Assembly: GCA_003545125.1 (NCBI GenBank)
Contig: DQCI01000132.1
Location: 1-14,369, forward strand
Source of the DNA: Paracoccaceae bacterium
Lineage (GTDB): Bacteria > Pseudomonadota > Alphaproteobacteria > Rhodobacterales > Rhodobacteraceae
DNA length: 14,369 nt
Direction: 5' to 3'
The position numbers and the translations under genes were made by a program. The notes beneath the pieces were generated by a model. It made no database searches. It saw nothing but the letters and a program-made list of their open reading frames with translations, and was not told where the DNA came from. Shown here in pieces: positions 1-5,782 of the stretch. How positions within the stretch are numbered: the stretch's first letter is position 1; each line of letters starts with the position of its first letter.

Positions 1-723
1 GACGAGGTCCGTGCCCACCGCACGATGATCAACGCCTTCCTCGACGAGATGCACCGCCCGTCGCTGCCCTACAAGTTCAAGTTCAAGTTCTCGGGCTGCG
101 CCAACGATTGTGTCAACGCCATCCACCGCGCCGACTTCGCGGTCATCGGCACCTGGCGCGACAGCATCAAGATCGACCAGGAGAAGGTCAAGGAGCACGT
201 CGCCAAGGTCGGCCGCAAGTACACGATCGACACCGTCGTTTCGATGTGCCCGACCCGCGCCATCTCGCTCAACGACGACGACACGATCGAGATCGACAAC
301 CAGTCCTGCGTGCGCTGCATGCACTGCATCAACGTCATGACCAAGGCGCTCAGCCCGGGTGACGACAAGGGCGTTTCGATCCTTATCGGCGGCAAGCGTT
401 CGCTGAAGGTCGGCGACCTCATGGGCACGATGGTCGTGCCGTTCATGAAGCTCGAATCGGACGACGACTTCGAGAAGCTGGAAGAGTTTGGCGAGACCGT
501 GATCGAGTTCTTCGCCGACAACGCCCTCGAGCACGAGCGCGTCGGTGAGACCATCGACCGGATCGGCCTGCCGGCCTTTATCGAGGCCGTCGGCATTGAG
601 CCGGACCCGAACATGGTCAACCACCCGCGTACCTCGTCCTACGTCCGTACCGACGACTTCGACGAGGAAGCCGCCAAGTGGTTCGAGCGCAAGGCCGCGG
701 AAGCTCAGATCAGCGCCGAGTGA
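1..723 (+). CDS. dsrA: Dissimilatory sulfite reductase alpha subunit DsrA, C-terminal part (5' end outside window)
   Basis: Cytoplasmic catalytic subunit of siroheme sulfite reductase; with DsrB it forms an alpha2beta2 enzyme which in sulfur oxidisers is thought to oxidise DsrC-bound sulfane sulfur to sulfite. The frame is open from base 1, and 240 codons of a protein usually a little over 400 residues are present. The CX3C half of the siroheme/[4Fe-4S] motif is at bases 97-111 (Cys codons 33 and 37 of the fragment), just after a Lys-Phe repeat. The inserted ferredoxin domain follows: an MCP cysteine (codon 83) and a CX2CX2C run (codons 103, 106, 109). The CX5C half of the siroheme motif must lie upstream of the window. 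dsrB follows after a 70-base gap with a strong hairpin. The identity is clear; the oxidative type is inferred from the neighbours. Confidence 0.97.
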   Translation, partial: DEVRAHRTMINAFLDEMHRPSLPYKFKFKFSGCANDCVNAIHRADFAVIGTWRDSIKIDQEKVKEHVAKVGRKYTIDTVVSMCPTRAISLNDDDTIEIDNQSCVRCMHCINVMTKALSPGDDKGVSILIGGKRSLKVGDLMGTMVVPFMKLESDDDFEKLEEFGETVIEFFADNALEHERVGETIDRIGLPAFIEAVGIEPDPNMVNHPRTSSYVRTDDFDEEAAKWFERKAAEAQISAE

Positions 724-752
724 TCGGCGACGGAAACCAATGTGAAACTTGC

Positions 753-779
753 CCCGCGTCCGCCCCCGGGCGGCGCGGG
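753..779 (+). promoter_or_regulatory. GC-only intercistronic hairpin between dsrA and dsrB
   Basis: The arms CCCGCG (753-758) and CCGCC (760-764) pair with GGCGG (769-773) and CGCGGG (774-779). This gives an 11-bp all-GC stem with one bulged T at 759 and a CCCG loop. It ends two bases before the dsrB Shine-Dalgarno (782-789) and has no T-run after it, so it does not look like an intrinsic terminator. I infer a role in mRNA stability, processing or tuning of dsrB translation; the role is not shown by sequence. Confidence 0.6.
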
Positions 780-793
780 TTGGGAGGAAAGCC

Positions 794-1876
794 ATGAATA
801 CCCAAGCTGAAAAGCCCCGCATGCCCGATGAGGTCGGTGTTCCGGATCCGTTTCCGTTCATGCACCCGACGATGAAGGCCAACTACGGCAACTGGGACTG
901 GCATGATCGCCCGCGCCCGGGCGTGCTGCATCACGTCTCCAAGTCGGGCGACGAGATCTGGACCGTCCGCGCCGGCACCCAGCGCCAGATGGACGTGTTC
1001 ACCATCCGCAAGCTCGCCGACATCGGCGACGAATTCGCCGACGGTTTCGTTCGCTTCACCACCCGCTCGAACATCGAGTACATGGTGACCGACGAATCCC
1101 GCGTCGCCCCGCTGATCGAAAAGCTGGAAGGCGAAGGCTTCCCGGTGGGCGGCACCGGCGCCTCGGTGTCGATGATCTCGCACACCCAGGGCTGGCTGCA
1201 CTGCGACATCCCCGGCACCGATGCCTCGGGCGTGGTGAAATCGCTCATGGACGTGCTCTACGACGAGTTCGTGCAGGAAAAGATGCCGAACCGCGTCCGC
1301 GTTACCACCTCGTGCTGCCAGATCAACTGCGGCGGCCAGGGCGACATCGCCGTGAACGTGCAGTACACCAAGCCGCCGCGCATCAACCACGACCTGGTGG
1401 CCAACGTCTGCGAACGCCCCGCGGTTGTCGCGCGTTGCCCGGTGGCCGCGATCCGGCCCGCCATGGTCAACGGCAAGCCCTCGCTGGAAGTCGACGAAAA
1501 GAAATGTGTCGCTTGCGGCGCTTGCTACCCGCCGTGCCCGCCGATGCAGATCAACGGCAAGGAAGAGACCCGGATCGCGATCTGGGTGGGCGGCAAGCAT
1601 TCGAACGCGCGCACCAAGCCGACGTTCCACAAGCTCGCCGTCGCCAACCTGCCGAACAATCCGCCGCATTGGCCGGAGGTGGCCGACATCGTTCGCAAGA
1701 TCGTCTCGACCTACAAGGAAGACGCGAAGCACTGGGAACGCATAGGTGAGTGGATCGACCGCATTGGCTGGAACCGGTTTTTCGAAAAGACTGGCCTCGC
1801 GTTCACCAAGCACCACCTCGATACCTGGACCGGTGCGCGCAAGACCATGAACATGTCGGCGCACGTGCACTTCTGA
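794..1876 (+). CDS. dsrB: Dissimilatory sulfite reductase beta subunit DsrB
   Basis: Beta subunit of the cytoplasmic siroheme sulfite reductase, 360 residues, about the usual length. Landmarks in order: the sulfite-reductase half-domain with TTRSNIEYM near residues 91-99, the cysteine group TSCCQINCGG (Cys174, Cys175, Cys179), Cys206 and the ARCP cysteine 215, then a ferredoxin insertion CVACGACYPPCP with Cys238, 241, 244 and 248 (CX2CX2CX3CP). The protein ends in the histidine-rich tail HVHF. I chose ATG 794 because GGGAGGAA at 782-789 sits directly before it; an upstream in-frame TTG at 749 would add residues across the hairpin and is unlikely. Bacterial DsrB is thought to carry the catalytic siroheme site together with DsrA. 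It is co-transcribed with dsrA and followed by dsrE after 38 bases. Confidence 0.97.
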   Translation: MNTQAEKPRMPDEVGVPDPFPFMHPTMKANYGNWDWHDRPRPGVLHHVSKSGDEIWTVRAGTQRQMDVFTIRKLADIGDEFADGFVRFTTRSNIEYMVTDESRVAPLIEKLEGEGFPVGGTGASVSMISHTQGWLHCDIPGTDASGVVKSLMDVLYDEFVQEKMPNRVRVTTSCCQINCGGQGDIAVNVQYTKPPRINHDLVANVCERPAVVARCPVAAIRPAMVNGKPSLEVDEKKCVACGACYPPCPPMQINGKEETRIAIWVGGKHSNARTKPTFHKLAVANLPNNPPHWPEVADIVRKIVSTYKEDAKHWERIGEWIDRIGWNRFFEKTGLAFTKHHLDTWTGARKTMNMSAHVHF

Positions 1877-1914
1877 GGCACGGGCAAGACCCGGCCAAGA
1901 CTAAGGAAAGCCAA

Positions 1915-2307
1915 GTGAAAATCGGAGTCCTGATTTCCGAAGGGCCGTACACGCACCAAGCTGCGGACTCGGCATACAAATTCGTGTCGGCCGCGCTTGC
2001 GGCCGGCCACGAAGTCCCGCGGGTGTTCTTCTACCACGACGGGGTCAACGTCGCGACGCGGCTCAGCCTGCCGCCGCAGGACGAGCGCCACATCCAGCAG
2101 AACTGGACGGCGCTCGCCAAGGAGCACGAGGTCGATCTCGTTGTCTGTGTCGCCGCCGCCCAACGCCGCGGTCTGCTCGACGAAGGCGAGGCCAATCGCA
2201 ACGGCAAGGATGCGAACAACATCGCCGAAGGGTTCCGAATCTCGGGCCTCGGGCAACTGATCGAAATGGGTATCCAGACTGACCGTCTGGTGACCTTCGG
2301 CGACTGA
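1915..2307 (+). CDS. dsrE: Sulfurtransferase subunit DsrE
   Basis: 130-residue DsrE/TusD-type subunit of the cytoplasmic DsrE2F2H2 sulfurtransferase, which passes persulfide sulfur to DsrC. The start is GTG 1915, preceded by AAGGAAAG at 1903-1910. An open stretch continues further upstream but overlaps the end of dsrB and has no family similarity. With this start the only cysteine is residue 78, in LVVCVAAAQRRG, exactly the position of the active cysteine of Allochromatium vinosum DsrE, and the length agrees with that protein too. Order dsrE-dsrF-dsrH-dsrC is the standard arrangement. DsrEFH next to dsrAB is a widely used marker of the oxidative rather than reductive Dsr pathway. Confidence 0.95.
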   Translation: MKIGVLISEGPYTHQAADSAYKFVSAALAAGHEVPRVFFYHDGVNVATRLSLPPQDERHIQQNWTALAKEHEVDLVVCVAAAQRRGLLDEGEANRNGKDANNIAEGFRISGLGQLIEMGIQTDRLVTFGD

Positions 2308-2319
2308 GGGGGAACGCAC

Positions 2320-2727
2320 ATGGCCAAGACAAAAAAGTTCCTCTACGTGAACCGCAAGGCGCCCTATGGCACGATCTATGCGCTGGAAAGCCTTGAAGTG
2401 GTGCTGATCGGCGCCGCCTTCGAACAGGACGTGGCGCTGGCCTTCGTCGATGACGGCGTGTTCCAGCTCGCCAAGGGTCAGAACACCGACGGGATCGGCG
2501 TGAAGAACTTCTCGCCGACCTTCCGGGCGCTGGGCGACTACGACGTGCAGAAGCTGTTCGTCGAGCGTGAAAGCCTGGAAGAGCGCGGTCTCAGCGAGGC
2601 GGACCTGATCGAGGTCGTCTACGAGGACGAGGACGACGACTGGGCGGAGAAATCCGCCATCCACGTCGTCGGCCGTGCCGAGATTGCCGATATCATGGCC
2701 GACGCCGACGTCGTGCTGAGCTTCTGA
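2320..2727 (+). CDS. dsrF: Sulfurtransferase subunit DsrF
   Basis: 135-residue DsrE/F-fold (TusC-like) subunit of the DsrEFH hexamer. It begins at ATG 2320, 12 bases after dsrE, behind a GGGGGAA ribosome-binding site. The N-terminal beta strand KKFLYVNRKAPYG and the segment EVVLIGAAFEQDVALAF are typical of this subunit. The protein contains no cysteine at all, so it cannot carry sulfur itself and is presumably structural. This fits the idea that only DsrE Cys78 and DsrH Cys20 are the working cysteines. An acidic patch (EDEDDD) lies near residues 107-112. It is translated in tight series with dsrE and dsrH. Confidence 0.94.
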   Translation: MAKTKKFLYVNRKAPYGTIYALESLEVVLIGAAFEQDVALAFVDDGVFQLAKGQNTDGIGVKNFSPTFRALGDYDVQKLFVERESLEERGLSEADLIEVVYEDEDDDWAEKSAIHVVGRAEIADIMADADVVLSF

Positions 2728-2740
2728 GGGAGGGGGAGAC

Positions 2741-3049
2741 ATGTCTACGCTTCACACTGTGAACAAATCGCCCTTCGCCACCCAGGCGCTGTTGAGCTGC
2801 CTGAACCACGCCAAGGCCGGCGATGCCGTTCTGATGATCGAGGACGGTGTCTATGGCGGGTTGAGCGGCACCGGAATGTCCGAGATCGTCACCGAGTTCG
2901 GCAAGGCCGTTACGCTCTACATATTGGCGCCCGATGCCGCCGCGCGCGGGATCGGTACCAATCGCCTCATCGACGGTGTCGAAGGCGTTGACTACACCGG
3001 GTTTGTCGAACTGGTCGCCAAGCACGACCGGACCCAGTCCTGGCTCTAA
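2741..3049 (+). CDS. dsrH: Sulfurtransferase subunit DsrH
   Basis: 102-residue DsrH/TusB-like subunit of DsrEFH. The start ATG 2741 follows a purine-rich ribosome-binding stretch (GGGAGGGGGAG) 13 bases after dsrF. Cys20, in ALLSCLNH, is the sole cysteine and matches the position of the conserved DsrH cysteine in A. vinosum. The rest shows the usual small alpha/beta sulfurtransferase pattern: DAVLMIEDGVYG, then TLYILAPDAAARG, ending in a C-terminal Trp-Leu. The subunit is proposed to contact DsrC during transfer; dsrC is the next gene, 27 bases on. Confidence 0.94.
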   Translation: MSTLHTVNKSPFATQALLSCLNHAKAGDAVLMIEDGVYGGLSGTGMSEIVTEFGKAVTLYILAPDAAARGIGTNRLIDGVEGVDYTGFVELVAKHDRTQSWL

Positions 3050-3076
3050 CGCAAGACGAAAGAAGGAAAGCGAACA

Positions 3077-3409
3077 ATGGCATACGAAGTGAACGGTCAG
3101 ACCGTAGAATGCGACGAAGAGGGCTACATCACCAACCTCTCTGAGTGGTCGAAGGAACTCGGCGAAATCATCGCCAAGGCCGAAGATCTCGAGATGGACG
3201 ACGATCGCTGGGAAGTCGTGAACTTCCTGCGTTCGTACTACGAAGAGTACCAGATCGCCCCGGCCGTCCGCGTGCTCATCAAGGCCGCCAAAAAGTCGAT
3301 GGGTCCGGAAAAGGGCAACAACAAGTACATGTACGAGCTGTTCCCCTACGGCCCGGCCAAGCAGGCGTGCAAAATCGCCGGCTTGCCCAAGCCGACCGGC
3401 TGCGTCTGA
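3077..3409 (+). CDS. dsrC: Sulfur-carrier protein DsrC (TusE family)
   Basis: 110-residue small cytoplasmic sulfur carrier. The C-terminal arm CKIAGLPKPTGCV carries both functional cysteines, Cys98 and the penultimate Cys109 (CX10C). This is a true DsrC able to form the persulfide/trisulfide intermediates, not a one-cysteine TusE homologue. The core WEVVNFLRSYYEEYQIAPAV and ELFPYGPAKQAC are family signatures. A third cysteine, Cys12, lies in the N-terminal strand and is unusual by my recollection of the family. A good ribosome-binding site (AGAAGGAAAG, 3061-3070) precedes ATG 3077. A terminator-like hairpin follows the gene, which may make dsrC the most abundant product downstream of dsrH. 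DsrC receives sulfur from DsrEFH, is the DsrAB substrate, and is thought to be recycled by DsrMKJOP. Confidence 0.97.
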   Translation: MAYEVNGQTVECDEEGYITNLSEWSKELGEIIAKAEDLEMDDDRWEVVNFLRSYYEEYQIAPAVRVLIKAAKKSMGPEKGNNKYMYELFPYGPAKQACKIAGLPKPTGCV

Positions 3410-3424
3410 GCCGAACACAAGCGT

Positions 3425-3456
3425 CCCGGCGGACGGAGGAGCCGCCGGGGTGTTTT
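3425..3456 (+). terminator. Terminator-like hairpin after dsrC
   Basis: CCCGGCGG (3425-3432) pairs perfectly with CCGCCGGG (3442-3449) across a 9-base loop; G-U pairs may lengthen the stem. A short T-run (3453-3456) follows. This is the form of an intrinsic terminator, though the T-run is weak. As the next genes are clearly part of the same pathway, partial termination or 3'-end protection of a dsrC-ending transcript is more likely than a full stop. Confidence 0.6.
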
Positions 3457-3474
3457 CCAAAGATTTCCGCTAAT

Positions 3475-3500
3475 GCCTTGAAAATAAACGTTTTCTAGGC
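3475..3500 (+). repeat. AT-rich inverted repeat just upstream of dsrM
   Basis: GCCTTGAAAA (3475-3484) and TTTTCTAGGC (3491-3500) form a 10-bp dyad with one T-T mismatch and a 6-base spacer. It stands out by its AT-rich core in a GC-rich region and ends eight bases before the dsrM ribosome-binding site. It could be a protein-binding operator or an RNA hairpin gating dsrM translation; I see no convincing -10/-35 pair beside it. Confidence 0.45.
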
Positions 3501-3507
3501 AAGCGAT

Positions 3508-3515
3508 GGGAGGAG
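3508..3515 (+). promoter_or_regulatory. Ribosome-binding site that fixes the dsrM start
   Basis: GGGAGGAG lies five bases before GTG 3521. It overlaps the in-frame ATG at 3506, so that ATG would have no ribosome-binding site of its own and GTG 3521 is the likelier start. Confidence 0.75.
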
Positions 3516-3520
3516 TCTGC

Positions 3521-4246
3521 GTGCTGTCCATCATCTACGCCTTGCTGTTCTACGCCGCCACGATCCTGCTTGTCGTGGGCGTCGGCGCGCGGATCCGGAA
3601 GTACGCGACCACGCCGGCCCCGCTGAAAATCCCCACGACCCCCGCGCCGATCACGACGCAGGGTGTGGTCTGGCGGATGATCCGCGAGGTTCTGTTCTTC
3701 GAGAGCTTGTTCAAGTCCAACAAGTGGATCTGGCTGTTCGGCTGGATGTTCCACATGGCGCTCTGGCTCATCATCATCCGGCACCTGCGCTACACGATCC
3801 CCGGCAACACCCCCTGGCTTCTCGACTTCCTGCAACCGTTCGGGAAATACGCAGGGTTTGCCATGATCCTCGGCCTCGCCGGTCTCTGGGCCCGCCGCTT
3901 CCTGGTCGACCGCGTGCGCTATATCTCGTCGCCGTCCGATCACCTCATCCTGGTGTTGCTCATCGCCATCGGCCTCTCCGGCCTGTCGATGACCTTCGTC
4001 GCCAAGACCGACATCGTCGCCGTCAAGGCGTTCATGTCCGGGCTCTGGACCTTCCAGATCAACACCCTGCCGGCGAGCCCGCTCGTGTTCCTCCACCTCG
4101 GGCTGGTGATCACGCTGATGATCATCTTCCCGATCTCGAAGCTCCTGCATGCGCCGGGCCTGTTCTTCAGCCCCTCCCGCAACCAGGCCGACAACCCGCG
4201 CGAGCAGCGCCACATCGCCCCCTGGGCGGCCGAACTGGAGAAGTGA
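3521..4246 (+). CDS. dsrM: DsrM, membrane cytochrome b subunit of DsrMKJOP
   Basis: 241-residue integral membrane protein of the NarI/HdrE-like diheme cytochrome b type; it binds heme b and exchanges electrons between the quinone pool and DsrK. Five hydrophobic helices are visible: residues about 2-24, 69-90, 110-132, 142-164 and 185-208. Histidines placed to act as heme ligands occur in helix 2 (MFHMALW and the following RHLRY) and at helix 5 (FLHLGLV and KLLHAPG); the exact pairs cannot be assigned from sequence alone. I take GTG 3521 as the start because of the ribosome-binding site at 3508-3515; ATG 3506 would add five residues. The C-terminus after helix 5 is hydrophilic. dsrK starts three bases after the stop, so the two are likely translated together. 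Confidence 0.95.
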   Translation: MLSIIYALLFYAATILLVVGVGARIRKYATTPAPLKIPTTPAPITTQGVVWRMIREVLFFESLFKSNKWIWLFGWMFHMALWLIIIRHLRYTIPGNTPWLLDFLQPFGKYAGFAMILGLAGLWARRFLVDRVRYISSPSDHLILVLLIAIGLSGLSMTFVAKTDIVAVKAFMSGLWTFQINTLPASPLVFLHLGLVITLMIIFPISKLLHAPGLFFSPSRNQADNPREQRHIAPWAAELEK

Positions 4247-4249
4247 TCC

Positions 4250-5761
4250 ATGGCTGATGGCGATACCCAAGTCCCGAAGATGGACGATCCGCTCCAGGTG
4301 CCCTGCATCAAGCCGGGGTCGATGGACGGGCTCCAGCCCTTCCTCGCCAGTCCCGAGCACCAGGAGGCCTTGGGCTTTCCCGGTGAACTCGTGCCTGATT
4401 GGAAGGAGCGCACGCTCGCCAAGATGGACGAGATGGCCAAGAAGAACCGCGCGTTCCAGGTCTATCTCGACATTTGCGTGAAATGCGGCGCTTGCACCGA
4501 CAAGTGCCACTATTTCCTCGGCACCGCCGACCCCAAGAACATGCCGGTCGCGCGTCAGGATCTGCTGCGTTCGGTCTACCGGCGCTACTTCACCTTCGCC
4601 GGGAAATACTTCCCCTGGCTGGTGGGCGCGCGCGATCTCACCGAGGACGTGCTGAAGGAGTGGTATTCCTACTATCACCAGTGCTCGGAATGCCGCCGCT
4701 GCTCGGTCTTCTGCCCCTATGGCATCGACACCGCCGAAATCACCATGGCCGCGCGCGACATCCTCGCCGAAGTCGGCATGGGCCAGAAGTATTCCAACGA
4801 GATCCTCGGCAAGGTCCACACCGTCGGCAACAACCTCGGCCTCAACCCGAAGGCGCTGGGCGCGACGCTTGAGGACCTCGAGGAAGACATCGAGGACGAA
4901 ACCGGCGTCTCGGTCCGCATCCCGCTCGACGAGAAGGGCGCCGACATCCTGCTGGTGACCCCGTCGGCCGACTTCTTCGCCGAGCCGCATATCGACGGCC
5001 TGATCGGCTACGCCAAGGTGTTCCACCAGGCTGGCGTGAGCTGGACGGTGTCGTCCTATGCCTCGGAAGCCGCCAACTTCGGCCTGTTCATCGGCAATTA
5101 CGAGAACATGCGCCTGGTGTCGCAGCGGATCCGCAAGGCCGCCAAGGACCTCGGCGTGAAGCGGATCATCTTCGGCGAATGCGGCCATGCCTGGCGGGTG
5201 GCCTACAGCTTCCTCAACACGCTGGCCGGCCCCTGGGATTTCCTTGATCCGAACTACCCGGTGCCGCAGCACATTCTCGACTTCACCTGGAAAGAGATCC
5301 AGAAGGGCACGTTGACGCTCGACAAGTCGAAGAACGACCACATGACCCTGACCTATCACGACAGCTGCAACGTCGCCCGCGCCAGCCGCATCGGTGACTA
5401 CGCCGGCAGCCAGTTCGAGATCCCGCGCAACGTCATCAAGGCGGTCTGCAACAACTTCGTCGACATGGATCAGGACACGATCCACGAAAGCACCCTGTGC
5501 TGCGGCGGCGGTGGCGGTCTGCTGACCGACGATTTGATGGACCTGCGCGTCAAGGGCGCCGCGCCGCGCATGACCGCGGTGCAACAGGTGACGGAGAGCC
5601 ACGGGGTGAGCCACATGGCGGCGATCTGCGCCATCTGCAAAACCCAGTTTTCGAAAGTCATGCCGAAATACGGCTACGACATGGACTCGATCGTTTCGGT
5701 GCACCAGCTGGTGTCGAACGCGATCATTCTCGACGGACAAGAGACCGACGACGCCGAATAG
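4250..5761 (+). CDS. dsrK: DsrK, HdrD-like iron-sulfur subunit
   Basis: 503-residue cytoplasm-facing subunit of DsrMKJOP, related to the catalytic subunit HdrD of heterodisulfide reductase and thought to act on the DsrC cysteines. Two [4Fe-4S] ferredoxin motifs come first: CVKCGACTDKC (Cys76, 79, 82, 86) and CSECRRCSVFCP (Cys145, 148, 151, 155). The C-terminal cysteine-rich (CCG) region has GECGHAWR (Cys311), HDSCN (Cys373), LCCGGGGG (Cys417 and 418) and ICAICK (Cys460, 463), as expected for a non-cubane catalytic cluster. No membrane segment is visible; attachment is through DsrM. The start ATG 4250 uses GGAGAAG at the 3' end of dsrM as ribosome-binding site. Length and motif order agree with other DsrK proteins. 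Confidence 0.96.
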   Translation: MADGDTQVPKMDDPLQVPCIKPGSMDGLQPFLASPEHQEALGFPGELVPDWKERTLAKMDEMAKKNRAFQVYLDICVKCGACTDKCHYFLGTADPKNMPVARQDLLRSVYRRYFTFAGKYFPWLVGARDLTEDVLKEWYSYYHQCSECRRCSVFCPYGIDTAEITMAARDILAEVGMGQKYSNEILGKVHTVGNNLGLNPKALGATLEDLEEDIEDETGVSVRIPLDEKGADILLVTPSADFFAEPHIDGLIGYAKVFHQAGVSWTVSSYASEAANFGLFIGNYENMRLVSQRIRKAAKDLGVKRIIFGECGHAWRVAYSFLNTLAGPWDFLDPNYPVPQHILDFTWKEIQKGTLTLDKSKNDHMTLTYHDSCNVARASRIGDYAGSQFEIPRNVIKAVCNNFVDMDQDTIHESTLCCGGGGGLLTDDLMDLRVKGAAPRMTAVQQVTESHGVSHMAAICAICKTQFSKVMPKYGYDMDSIVSVHQLVSNAIILDGQETDDAE

Positions 5762-5782
5762 GGCGCAAGGGAGGAATTGGAC

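Noticed and set aside
710..2742. Minus-strand open frames of 386 and 343 codons opposite dsrB, dsrE and dsrF
   Set aside because: They are mirror frames of conserved genes, with biased composition and no start context or motifs.
3478..3506. Possible promoter with TTGAAA as -35 element before dsrM
   Set aside because: No acceptable -10 hexamer lies 16-18 bases downstream; the sequence is better explained as one arm of the inverted repeat.
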